Positions 51,901 through 53,821 of a DNA stretch of 64,000 nt are shown here, one piece after another. Source of the DNA: Liolophura sinensis (taxonomy: Eukaryota > Mollusca > Polyplacophora > Chitonida > Chitonidae); the NCBI RefSeq assembly GCF_032854445.1, contig NC_088302.1:8181338-8245337 (forward strand), given 5' to 3'. Each line of letters starts with the position of its first letter. Position 1 is the stretch's first letter. Made by a program: the position numbers and the translations under genes. Under the pieces are notes generated by a model. It was given only the letters and a program-made list of their open reading frames with translations, was not told the DNA's origin and did no database searches.

Positions 51901-53821
51901 GCTTTAGTGGCTGACTTGTTCACTTTAAAAGACTGCACAACATGTGTTTAAAAATCTTTTTGTAATGCTTTTGAGGTTTTTGTGTATGTTTTGTGTTTTC
52001 AGCGTTCACATGTCATGAGCATGGCAGTCCGGCTTTGTTGTATGCTCCTCAGCACCAGGTGGTCATCAGTGGAGGGAGGAAGGGAGAAATCTGTATCCTT
52101 TTGTGACAGTCCAGCATTAAAACACATTAACTGTACATTATCATGTTTGCTATTTGAAGGGAAACTACCTGAAGTGTTGAAGACTTCTCATTTCACCACC
52201 TCTGCATGTATCATTATCCAAAACAAACATCACTCTATTCTAGGTTGAGTGTGAAATACAGTCTTTCATGGCATTTTCTTTTCTAAACCTTTCACATACA
52301 CAGGTAGAGATATGCAAATTTATTATTTTTTTTCGTGGTGTTTTCACATGAGCAAAAAAGAAAAAGTTATCACACACAAACTCTGATGCCTCTTTGTTTC
52401 TATTTATTAGATACATATGTTTGTTTTTGAACAGTATGATTTAGAGTGTGGTAAAATACACAGTACATACCAAAAATTAACTTGTGAACATACCCTAAAC
52501 AAAGCTGAGATTAAGATCCGCCCACACGTATGTTAATCTCAGGTCATTGCAAGTTGACATCTTAGTGGAGGACTCCGCCATTTTCAGTTTGGTACATGTC
52601 CCTTTGTTTGTAGCAGATTAAAGTCTCAAAATGAGATTGTCTTTGGGATCCCTCACGGCCTCATTGGTCTAGCTTCCTTAACGGGATTTAGGTATTTTTG
52701 ACATCAGACAGCGACAGATGCGACACACATTCCAGGCTCATGAGGGACCAATAAAATGCCTGGCTTTAGACCCAGAGGAAGAGTACTTTATCACTGGATC
52801 TGCAGAGGGAGATATTAAGGTGAGTCCTTATCGACACTTTTTTCTGTAAACAAATTACTGGCTGTGTGCTTCATTGCTTTTTGCAAGATTTTCAGTGGGC
52901 ATAGACGTCATTTAGGGTGGACATACATTCAATTCAAGTGTTTCTTTCGGCATACTTTTACATTGTTTGAAAAAAAAAAATTAAAATATGAGGATTTTAG
53001 CCCAACCAGGAATAAGTAATTAAAAAGAAAAGAAAAGACAAAAAAAAGAAGAGTAAATATTAAAAATGATATACAAGCCCTGACCGCTTACCCTGTGGCT
53101 GTATAGCATGAACTTTTGAAGGTTCATGCAGATACATTGGTTTCATCCTGTGGGCATCTTTTACTTGAAGTCATGTCCTGTGATAAATGTGGGATGGAGT
53201 ATTATGGAATAAATGTGTCTTCAGATCCAGCATAGGCTACACCATTTTAAATTGTTGCATTGCTGGCAGAATAAATCTTTTTTTCAATGTCCGTGGAGGA
53301 TTCTTAAAAATAAAACTTGAAAATCGTCTAATTTGTGGAAAATGTGGACTAGCCTAGCAATTTTTTGTGTTGAAAACGTAAATACATGACTAGAGAACCT
53401 TGAAAACAGGGAAAATCATGAAAAGTGTAAAATCGGACACTATAAAAAAGAGAATTTTCCTTTTATTTTTATTCCATTTTTGAATTCTTTTATGTCGGCT
53501 AAAACATAAAATAAAATTGGTGTTGCCTTACCTGAAGTAAAGTCATTTATGAAATCAAGTATTACAGAATAAGTGAGTGTTTCTGAGTTTACTTCTCTTA
53601 CTGTCTTATAGGTCTGGGGACTGGATATCCATCAACTGATTCACTCTTTTGTTGGAGAACACAGTAAGAACACATTTTTTAGGAATATGGGATCAGCAGC
53701 TGGGGTGACCCAGATAGCTGTGGGTCCCAATCACCATCTCTTCTCTTGTGGGGTGGATGGCTCCATGAAATTCCGACAGATACCTGAAAAGGACATTGTT
53801 GTTCACCAGTGGGGTGCATGA
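831..53821 (+). CDS. DMXL2: DMXL (Rabconnectin-3 alpha) gene, 46 exons, 5' partial
   Basis: This is the whole traceable coding extent of a DmX-like protein, a WD40 scaffold that with WDR7 and ROGDI promotes V-ATPase assembly on synaptic vesicles and endolysosomes. It was assembled by hand from 46 exons with AG acceptors and GT donors (one GC donor at exon 38). All phases agree and total 10,029 nt, or 3,342 codons plus TGA. Order: N-terminal WD40 blades (residues 1-370 of the window numbering), charged linkers (370-520), more propeller (520-1320), the Rav1 C-terminal-like helical region (about 1690-1940), acidic and helical linkers (1940-3060), and a C-terminal WD40 propeller (3063-3342). Landmark matches to vertebrate DMXL are GCDIVIL near the start, LPGLSSLDQM, WRKAALKNAF and ISGGRKGEI. 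The start codon is outside the window. Vertebrates have two paralogues, and DMXL1 versus DMXL2 cannot be told apart in an invertebrate, so the symbol is nominal. Single exons are listed separately. Confidence 0.96.
1616..1884 (+). mobile_element. full-length tRNA-derived SINE, copy 1
   Basis: The head is tRNA-like with A box tggctcagttgg (1626-1637) and B box gagttcaagtcc (1694-1705). A conserved body and an (AAAT)n tail follow. It is flanked by an 11-bp target-site duplication, acatacacgtg at 1603-1613 and acatacatgtg at 1885-1895, differing by one CpG-type transition. It lies in an intron in sense orientation. Almost identical to the copy at 16345, so the family has been active fairly recently. 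Confidence 0.93.
2403..2470 (-). mobile_element. SINE 3'-end fragment
   Basis: Reverse complement of the SINE tail: (ATTT)n, then gattggtgttttgcgcaatattcaagaatatttca. Only about the last 70 bases are present. Confidence 0.8.
2831..2902 (+). CDS. DMXL2: DMXL exon 2
   Basis: Acceptor aatttttcag, donor gtaagc, 24 codons (residues 43-66). VAASYHTKVYIFEP is the blade strand that vertebrates carry as IAASYGN..ISIFEP. The preceding intron (957-2830) holds a full SINE at 1616-1884 and a SINE fragment near 2400. Confidence 0.94.
3196..3274 (+). CDS. DMXL2: DMXL exon 3
   Basis: Acceptor gctctctcag, donor gtaagc, residues 67-93, ending in phase 1. TDSFVNCLSWNLDG is a WD40 core with the expected Asn-Asp/Gly turn and continues straight into the LLTGGDQIQLW strand of exon 4. 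Confidence 0.94.
3533..4030. repeat. degenerate C/T-rich minisatellite, unit about 48 bp
   Basis: Repeated phrases of the type cataggttcttcacagt then gcccataggccctgtc then ggtttcc, at least eight times with much divergence. It fills most of the intron between exons 3 and 4 and contains chance reading frames only. Confidence 0.75.
4353..4569 (+). CDS. DMXL2: DMXL exon 4
   Basis: Acceptor gggttccag, donor gtcagt (non-consensus at +3), residues 93-165. GSKLLTGGDQIQLWEH closes a WD40 blade. An insert rich in Pro, Glu and Ser follows (APVSPPPSDED), then GGWGVAWSC opens the next blade. Confidence 0.94.
4912..4951. repeat. (ACTC)n microsatellite
   Basis: Ten tandem ACTC units, preceded by ttaaaccccaagc. 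The combination resembles the 3' end of another invertebrate SINE type, but no head is recognisable upstream. Confidence 0.85.
5337..5403 (+). CDS. DMXL2: DMXL exon 5
   Basis: Acceptor tgtttcag, donor gtaaat, residues 165-187. FHLKFSPDGLLFASAGQ is a textbook WD40 inner strand. The donor is followed a few bases on by an A-rich (AAAT)n run. Confidence 0.94.
5708..5747 (+). CDS. DMXL2: DMXL exon 6 (40 nt)
   Basis: Acceptor atttcag, donor gtaagt, residues 188-201. ADRLVKIWYENRK supplies the VKIW that ends the blade begun in exon 5. A short exon, but the phases on both sides fit only this reading. Confidence 0.92.
6607..6748 (+). CDS. DMXL2: DMXL exon 7, with its 3' end multiplied downstream
   Basis: Acceptor ttgtttacag, donor gtaagt, residues 201-248, ending in phase 2. 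It ends HPRAVTGFDWRQTSKYMPR, which vertebrate DMXL proteins keep almost unchanged. The last ~59 nt and the donor recur seven more times immediately downstream (6766-7286). The first copy is taken as the real exon end because the phase matches exon 8 and the upstream part of the exon is unique. Confidence 0.93.
6690..7286 (+). repeat. 8-unit, 75-76-bp array copied from the end of exon 7 with its donor
   Basis: Units begin tcccaccccag at 6690, 6766, 6850, 6925, 7001, 7077, 7152 and 7227. Unit 1 is the coding end of exon 7. Units 2-8 are intronic copies with scattered substitutions; unit 2 carries an A-run insertion (84 bp). Six units keep a perfect ccag or cgag followed by gtaagt; unit 2 has gaaagt and unit 8 has gttggt. 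The inter-unit piece gtttgtgaccgtctcccacc resembles the exon itself (gtttgtgtacatctcccacc), so the whole unit appears exon-derived. Confidence 0.95.
7762..7947 (+). CDS. DMXL2: DMXL exon 8
   Basis: Acceptor gtttccag, donor gtaagt, residues 248-310. NMLVTSCKDNICRIWSETIL is a WD40 strand equal to the vertebrate LLTCCHDGVCRLWAETLLP. The exon ends in a His/Arg/Lys-rich tail (HTHRHKKRFMHRLRHIR). Confidence 0.95.
8480..8655 (+). CDS. DMXL2: DMXL exon 9
   Basis: Acceptor tctttaaag, donor gtctgt (weak), residues 310-369. Contains HKRKKQTR and FHFHLAASINPETD, the latter typical of DMXL propeller strands. Confidence 0.93.
9349..9633 (+). CDS. DMXL2: DMXL exon 10
   Basis: Acceptor tttctcag, donor gtcaga (weak), residues 369-464. 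DIPLLPT and FRLHWLNNKELQFSMEAE are propeller strands. The rest is acidic low complexity (EEGPEVEGQAGEEVES, GDGADGKSEQDEHTESE), probably a disordered loop. Confidence 0.94.
10052..10218 (+). CDS. DMXL2: DMXL exon 11
   Basis: Acceptor ttcttgtttag, donor gtaaag, 56 codons (464-519). Strongly basic and Ser-rich: KRKRPKLFKRSSRSQSSRSS, then RSLSNPEFSTDEQDPD. It looks like a disordered phosphorylatable linker. The basic cluster resembles a nuclear signal, but DMXL is cytosolic or membrane-bound, so I do not infer nuclear import. Confidence 0.92.
11074..11186 (+). CDS. DMXL2: DMXL exon 12
   Basis: Acceptor acactcacag, donor gtaaac, residues 520-557. LLRDWHQCPDMLYSIHPVDG followed by SFLVW is one of the best-conserved DMXL segments and starts a second set of propeller strands. 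Confidence 0.95.
11574..12254 (+). CDS. DMXL2: DMXL exon 13 (681 nt)
   Basis: Acceptor ctgcattacag, donor gtaagc, residues 557-784. It begins LVDWLDEFTPFCFRQAQVSF and runs through SSRIPHAFP, NGTLNQWQISFAE, SVAHVARACGHRFRTN and FCSELILWRVDPVGPL, all recognisable DMXL propeller strands. The internal Met codons are not starts, since the reading continues in phase from exon 12. Confidence 0.96.
12766..12907 (+). CDS. DMXL2: DMXL exon 14
   Basis: Acceptor tgtttttcccag, donor gtaaat, residues 784-831. STTLGSYSNSPSALFVASDG and LRMYQAVIDARTLL form a WD40 blade, LRMYQA taking the WD position. Confidence 0.95.
13232..13387 (+). CDS. DMXL2: DMXL exon 15
   Basis: Acceptor tgtgtttgcag, donor gtgagt, 52 codons (832-883). 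A Ser/Tyr-rich loop (MSSSYSSSGYSDTPPTP) is followed by the conserved DIFRIISLQSTSRPGCIMEL. Confidence 0.94.
13873..14107 (+). CDS. DMXL2: DMXL exon 16
   Basis: Acceptor tgaaatcag, donor gtgagg, residues 884-962. DWQQTQLLHVFQEQLI and FYLVVLEGLTEGGSMLHMWK match the vertebrate propeller segment. Frame closes cleanly with exon 17. Confidence 0.94.
14774..14934 (+). CDS. DMXL2: DMXL exon 17
   Basis: Acceptor tttgttgacag, donor gtagga (weak), residues 962-1015. A Ser/Pro-rich loop (DYDSSPSSRSNTPDLPQPEL) precedes the strand VSCVKLCLTTTK. Confidence 0.92.
15079..15100. repeat. poly-C tract
   Basis: Near-pure C run interrupted by one T within the intron before exon 18. Confidence 0.85.
15393..15777 (+). 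CDS. DMXL2: DMXL exon 18
   Basis: Acceptor cctttgttacag, donor gtaaga, residues 1016-1144. KLPLYPGVSVVYATVAAGHL then APYLLSTACSDGKVRFWRC is a canonical WD40 blade ending in RFW. YEWKEWDMVIPREESS follows. Confidence 0.95.
15918..16070 (+). mobile_element. diverged SINE fragment
   Basis: Recognisable B-box region gagttcaagtccagctcatg and body acgtgggaag..ggtcagcaacctg..ggatgg, losing identity toward the tail. An older copy, about 270 bases upstream of the intact one in the same intron. Confidence 0.82.
16345..16621 (+). mobile_element. full-length SINE, copy 2, next to exon 19 acceptor
   Basis: Complete head (A box 16355-16366, B box 16423-16434), body and (AAAT)n tail. The 14-bp target-site duplication atctgtgttttggt is perfect at 16331-16344 and 16622-16635. 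The right copy ends 10 bases before the exon 19 acceptor junction. The perfect duplication and near-identity to copy 1 mark it as young. Confidence 0.96.
16646..16786 (+). CDS. DMXL2: DMXL exon 19, acceptor abutting a SINE
   Basis: Acceptor ggttggttgacag, donor gtgagt, residues 1144-1191. GRPICVSCAYSGRVAVAYRY is a propeller strand. A full SINE and its target-site duplication end 10 bases before this exon, so the acceptor's upstream tract is partly the duplicated target site. Confidence 0.94.
17152..18762 (+). CDS. DMXL2: DMXL exon 20 (1,611 nt)
   Basis: Acceptor tataattacag, donor gttagt, residues 1191-1728. Order: GGSEWTLEDTIELKN; a Pro/Ser linker; LVQLDWVSTEDGSHVLTVGV (WD40 strand); a spacer; LPMHMSWVRSGILVVGMDNE with HVYSQWK (last blade of this propeller); a long Ser-rich linker; FGKVKRVKAILAHLVRCI; and LLAKHLTYTHLPGLSSLDQM, which opens the Rav1 C-terminal-like region. 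The largest exon here; antisense and alternate-frame readings in it are shadows. Confidence 0.96.
18996..19031 (+). CDS. DMXL2: DMXL exon 21, 36-nt microexon
   Basis: Acceptor ttttgtttcag, donor gtacac, 12 residues' worth (AHVLTEQSTQTA), phase 1 in and out. Exon 20 also ends in phase 1, so skipping this exon would keep the frame. It is a likely cassette, but only transcript data can tell. Confidence 0.82.
19230..19384 (+). CDS. DMXL2: DMXL exon 22
   Basis: Acceptor catgacgacag, donor gtatgt, residues 1740-1791. MDDCGLRFMLAMRHHIYLVR matches the vertebrate VDECGLRFLLA. segment in the Rav1 C-terminal-like region. The acceptor lacks a strong pyrimidine tract. Confidence 0.94.
19770..19889 (+). 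CDS. DMXL2: DMXL exon 23
   Basis: Acceptor tattcaaacag, donor gttagt, 40 codons (1792-1831). WEELRQFGAGWWVYNINILK is a hallmark of the DMX/Rav1 family. Confidence 0.96.
20092..20275 (+). mobile_element. MITE copy 1 (about 185 bp)
   Basis: Starts attcctcaac and ends aaaaggttgaagaat, imperfect terminal inverted repeats. Internal landmarks are gcaactttcagtg, ttcacaaaaagtaca and aaataaacaccttgcaaac. Flanked by TA on the left and AA on the right. Non-coding. Confidence 0.85.
20349..20446 (+). CDS. DMXL2: DMXL exon 24
   Basis: Acceptor ttccttcttcag, donor gtagat, residues 1832-1864. AKAAFQANSDPLDAAVFYLA and KKKNVLWGLFR are strongly conserved family helices. Confidence 0.96.
20640..20872 (+). mobile_element. 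diverged SINE
   Basis: B-box-like ttcaagtccagctcatgctg, body cataatgctgtctgtcatcg, and tail tataagtgaaatattcttgagta then atcaaataaataaataa. The head is decayed. Confidence 0.85.
21063..21228 (+). CDS. DMXL2: DMXL exon 25
   Basis: Acceptor gatctgttattag, donor gtatgc, residues 1864-1919. SVSDKRMSDFFRNNF, EDRWRKAALKNAFALLGRQR and AAFFLLAGALHDAVE are near-identical to vertebrate DMXL. Confidence 0.97.
21956..23186 (+). CDS. DMXL2: DMXL exon 26 (1,231 nt)
   Basis: Acceptor ctgatttgcag, donor gtaagc, residues 1920-2330. It opens VCTEKLKDVQLALVICRL, the end of the Rav1-like core, then DPFLRSMGLWLLKDY and PLERRLFFQTAHMHFKAG. The middle is low complexity, with three DWSQ motifs (near residues 2160-2190), a run LDLDLDLDLG and acidic stretches. 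It ends in FDIMAQQYKFIACLKILMEE. Vertebrate DMXL has comparable DW. motifs, so these may be short binding motifs. Confidence 0.96.
23396..23413. repeat. (TA)n run
   Basis: Alternating TA followed by cacatac in the intron before exon 27. Confidence 0.7.
23645..23733 (+). mobile_element. worn SINE 3' end
   Basis: ttgtattagtgaaaagatct then tgagtacgg and caatcaaataagtaaa follow the SINE tail in order with many changes. Confidence 0.6.
23768..24374 (+). CDS. DMXL2: DMXL exon 27 (607 nt)
   Basis: Acceptor ttgctgtttcag, donor gtcagt, residues 2330-2532. Predicted mostly helical: RRRQWLHNNQQLLRTLISYC, MELILLLQELQQVKPQQQ and YMSEAVLLLRNLSVALSSCI. Ends FTR in phase 2. Reading past the donor gives a chance extension to 24483 which I do not accept. 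Confidence 0.95.
24624..24764 (+). mobile_element. SINE 3' half
   Basis: Starts at tcgtacgtgggaaggtctgc and continues through ccaccataatgctggccgg, tataagtgaaatattcttg and caccaatcaagtaaataa. The tRNA-like head is missing. Confidence 0.88.
25118..25224 (+). CDS. DMXL2: DMXL exon 28
   Basis: Acceptor tgctgtgttgtag, donor gtaaat, residues 2532-2568. HSVIYQGGHLMAGVRHKRRT and SSTEEIINTPPGKWPG. Phase fits both neighbours. Confidence 0.88.
25625..25870 (+). CDS. DMXL2: DMXL exon 29
   Basis: Acceptor ttatctcaccag, donor gtaaga, residues 2568-2650. VGVYISLLINAMAAYDAHML and YRLISHKFTVQMWAALFGGG are conserved DMXL helices; the first is hydrophobic but not a convincing membrane span. Confidence 0.95.
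26592..26746 (+). CDS. DMXL2: DMXL exon 30
   Basis: Acceptor tgactttgtag, donor gtgggt, residues 2650-2701. DLAKQRMKLNMKIMG and RTFKEKFVPPELSMVTYFMT match vertebrate DMXL. Confidence 0.94.
27204..27319 (+). CDS. DMXL2: DMXL exon 31
   Basis: The acceptor is a (GTT)n run ending gttgttgcag; donor gtaagt; residues 2702-2740. Conserved PFQSSTDMGVEYDSEE followed by an acidic stretch (SEDNDSDLGDADD) and RYRPRTM. Confidence 0.92.
27489..27513. repeat. (GAT)n microsatellite
   Basis: Eight GAT units in the intron between exons 31 and 32; not coding. Confidence 0.85.
27868..27998 (+). CDS. DMXL2: DMXL exon 32
   Basis: Acceptor gtggttggcag, donor gtgggt, residues 2740-2784. SYSWCLIRFAIIQLVLHNLN and FLPLVGIE are the vertebrate SYSW..MR.A segment. 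A 5.3-kb intron rich in repeats follows. Confidence 0.95.
28138..28295 (+). mobile_element. MITE copy 2
   Basis: Begins actccttaacc after TA, with gcaactttcagtg and cttcataaaaagtgta inside, and ends aaaaggctgaagaaa followed by TA. It is followed five bases on by an inverted copy. Confidence 0.8.
28303..28488 (-). mobile_element. MITE copy 3, inverted next to copy 2
   Basis: Reverse-complement copy: internal gagggcattattctgtgttg and gtgaagccctg, ending actgaaag..aaaaggttgaagaat. TA dinucleotides flank it at 28301-28302 and 28489-28490. With copy 2 it makes a roughly 350-bp imperfect inverted repeat. Confidence 0.82.
30163..31450. repeat. 20-bp minisatellite, about 1.3 kb
   Basis: About 60 imperfect copies of tacatggtggatcatttgtg, with 19-20-bp units and variants such as tacatggtgggtcattgatg and tacacagtagattgttggtg. 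The variants themselves recur with a longer period. Lies in the 5.3-kb intron after exon 32. Open frames through it are artefacts of unit length. Confidence 0.96.
31542..31829. repeat. four 72-73-bp tandem repeats
   Basis: Units start ggtggcagagtgtgtgtctt at 31542, 31615, 31687 and 31760, nearly identical. Each includes ttgaagcacaggattgaggg and acgcactgct. It directly follows the 20-bp minisatellite. Confidence 0.95.
33310..33505 (+). CDS. DMXL2: DMXL exon 33
   Basis: Acceptor cgtttgtttcag, donor gtaagt, residues 2784-2849. DLPVCSPLLHAVLKTLEQWQ, then PPDNYIP and YRALLEPHNTPF, all conserved DMXL landmarks. Confidence 0.96.
34113..34233 (+). CDS. DMXL2: DMXL exon 34
   Basis: Acceptor tgttggcctcag, donor gtaaaa, residues 2849-2889. 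In the phase set by exon 33 it reads SLPVRRLWHQLIRQESLQDI then FIRYIFKKKRAPED, equal to vertebrate LPVRRLWHFLVKQE. A longer open frame through the same bases (34080-34346) is a shadow. Confidence 0.95.
34875..34985 (+). CDS. DMXL2: DMXL exon 35
   Basis: Acceptor tatgacatcag, donor gtgaga, 37 codons (2890-2926). DAVRDGDSDTSEPPKE then PVKIIHKEQDIISAFTINQ, closely matching vertebrate PVKIIHKEQD. Confidence 0.95.
35595..35750 (+). mobile_element. MITE copy 4, decayed
   Basis: Left end attcctcaaccttttcgcat and internal aactttcagtgtaatttatg are clear. The right inverted repeat is lost. Confidence 0.7.
35965..36087 (+). mobile_element. SINE 3' third
   Basis: cggtttcctctcaccataag, then tataagtgaaatattcttga and accaatcaaataaataag. 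No head. Confidence 0.85.
36584..36708 (+). CDS. DMXL2: DMXL exon 36, with its 3' end multiplied downstream
   Basis: Acceptor gttgtttacag, donor gtaagt, residues 2927-2968. ANPNCISLSTQKELVELDIS and PAWLDDDTEYDIELMRK. The last 38 nt and the donor occur twice more in the following intron (units to 36993). The first is used because it continues from the unique upstream exon. Confidence 0.93.
36671..36993 (+). repeat. three 107-108-bp units copied from exon 36 end plus intron start
   Basis: Units begin gatgatgatacagag at 36671 (in exon 36), 36778 and 36886. Each holds 38 exonic bases ending catgagaaa, then gtaagtctcagcattatgac and about 70 intronic bases ending ccagta or ctcagta. All three donors are intact, and units 2 and 3 still encode DDDTE.DNELMRK without a stop. 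Each copied exon piece is preceded by tatccag-tag, an acceptor-like AG. Confidence 0.96.
37261..37423 (+). CDS. DMXL2: DMXL exon 37
   Basis: Acceptor tgaatgttgtag, donor gtatgt, residues 2968-3022. QSIGDETSDFLVIQVPQDRK is followed by a Gln/Ser-rich tail (SQMSISSVPQSGLQYSQSG). Fits the family's variable linker before the C-terminal propeller. Confidence 0.92.
37424..39172 (+). other. intron 37
   Basis: AT-rich intron with no recognisable repeat family or exon. A lone frame at 38513-38725 has no homology I recognise. Confidence 0.75.
39173..39208 (+). CDS. DMXL2: DMXL exon 38, 36-nt microexon with GC donor
   Basis: Acceptor cattttgcag, donor gcaagt after aag, which is the usual form of a GC-AG intron. 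Twelve codons AENKKDSKSNWK, phase 0 on both sides, so it can be included or skipped without a shift. I found no remembered homologue to confirm it. It could be alternative or absent. Confidence 0.6.
40616..40741 (+). mobile_element. diverged SINE 3' half
   Basis: gtgggaaggtctgtcagcaa and ccagcagatggttgg..tttgcc, then taaagtgaaatgtttttgag and aataaataaataaat. The middle carries a deletion. Confidence 0.82.
41123..41160 (+). mobile_element. SINE 3'-end scrap
   Basis: ttcttgagtacgacgtaaaa then caccaatcaagcaatcaatc. About 38 bases of the SINE tail, immediately left of the 52-bp minisatellite. Confidence 0.7.
41310..41805. repeat. 52-bp minisatellite, about nine units
   Basis: caagctcatttgagtca starts at 41343, 41395, 41447 and every 52 bases to about 41760, with a partial unit at each end. 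Each unit contains gattaaagttacaagtagtt and gtgtttatagac. Very homogeneous, so the expansion is recent or kept uniform. Confidence 0.96.
42675..42790 (+). mobile_element. SINE 5' head fragment
   Basis: gtcctccatggcttagttgg (A box region), cataatgacccaggagcctc and gtaagttcaagtccagcaca (B box), broken off after tctccggcct. Unlike most fragments here it has lost its 3' rather than 5' part. Confidence 0.87.
43497..44150. repeat. degenerate repeat, unit about 29 bp
   Basis: Roughly 22 copies of ctcatcttgggtacaaagct and variants (tactaaaacttt, caccaatcttta). The core ttgggtac is best kept. In the intron before exon 39. Confidence 0.92.
44306..44389 (+). CDS. DMXL2: DMXL exon 39
   Basis: Acceptor ggatctctgtcag, donor gtaagt, 28 codons (3035-3062), phase 0 in and out. 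VKGISRPGVSNPPLTSYILD then RSSRLIRL. It stands between two long introns. GC and codon use are coding-like and it fits the frame. Confidence 0.85.
44390..47181 (+). other. intron 39
   Basis: AT-rich, with one well-preserved MITE (45991-46174). A long open frame at 46896-47246 overlaps exon 40 in another frame and is not coding by homology. Confidence 0.75.
45991..46174 (+). mobile_element. MITE copy 5, best preserved
   Basis: 184 bp from attcctcaaccttttcgctt to aaaggttgaagaat, with TA at 45989-45990 and 46175-46176 as a target-site duplication. Terminal inverted repeats of about 15 bp. No coding capacity; the TA target suggests mobilisation by a Tc1/mariner-type transposase (inference). Confidence 0.87.
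47182..47242 (+). CDS. DMXL2: DMXL exon 40
   Basis: Acceptor taatgttacag, donor gtaagt, residues 3063-3083. IIRRPVIGVRRIASHPHLPH is the conserved GVRR..SHP entry strand of the C-terminal propeller. Confidence 0.92.
47952..48179 (+). mobile_element. diverged full-length SINE
   Basis: ggggcctctgtaccctaatg start, decayed A and B boxes, ctctggccgtacttgagaag, cgtaatgctggctgaataag, and tail aataaataaataaat. Older than copies 1 and 2 and about 50 bases from the exon 41 acceptor. Confidence 0.85.
48229..48359 (+). CDS. DMXL2: DMXL exon 41
   Basis: Acceptor tttgtgctcag, donor gtagga, residues 3083-3126. YLTGSADGSVRMWEWGHGQ is almost the vertebrate YLTGSQDGSVKMWEWGH. A degenerate SINE ends about 50 bases upstream. 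Confidence 0.97.
49141..49218 (+). CDS. DMXL2: DMXL exon 42
   Basis: Acceptor ctctgtttcag, donor gtaata, 26 codons (3127-3152). CCVSDAEGSVCLWQVGPG is a WD40 blade ending in LWQV. Confidence 0.95.
49990..50101 (+). mobile_element. possible worn SINE remnant
   Basis: gggatttcctccacctatga, then gactgtcatcatacaagtga and an A/T-rich tail follow the order of the SINE body, but identity is low. Confidence 0.4.
50429..50573 (+). CDS. DMXL2: DMXL exon 43
   Basis: Acceptor gtgtggtttcag, donor gttagt, residues 3153-3201. HNKTTSDFAFVGSSSMLVTA then GHSSESKNVCLWDTLLPP, a canonical WD40 blade well conserved in DMXL. Confidence 0.97.
50574..52002 (+). other. intron 43 with a CpG-rich patch
   Basis: 51061-51660 has about 19 CpG in 600 bases by my count, against about 3 per 600 in typical gene-body intron here. 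It also holds an open frame of 68 codons (51452-51658) that I cannot assign. No known repeat recognised. See findings. Confidence 0.6.
52003..52092 (+). CDS. DMXL2: DMXL exon 44
   Basis: Acceptor tgtgttttcag, weak donor gtatcc, residues 3201-3231. AFTCHEHGSPALLYAPQHQV then VISGGRKGEIC, matching vertebrate LLISGGRKG. The donor is far from consensus but is the only one that joins exon 45 in frame. Confidence 0.95.
52692..52819 (+). CDS. DMXL2: DMXL exon 45
   Basis: Acceptor aacgggatttag, donor gtgagt, residues 3231-3273. CIFDIRQRQMRHTFQAHEGP then IKCLALDPEEEYFITGSAEG, a WD40 blade equal to the vertebrate YIFDLRQRQ segment. Confidence 0.97.
53612..53821 (+). CDS. DMXL2: DMXL exon 46, last coding exon
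   Basis: Acceptor ctgtcttatag, 69 codons plus TGA (residues 3274-3342). VWGLDIHQLIHSFVGEHSKN, then GVTQIAVGPNHHLFSCGVDG and SMKFRQIPE, which is the usual DMXL C-terminus. The protein ends VVHQWGA. Confidence 0.97.
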   Translation, partial: VWGLDIHQLIHSFVGEHSKNTFFRNMGSAAGVTQIAVGPNHHLFSCGVDGSMKFRQIPEKDIVVHQWGA

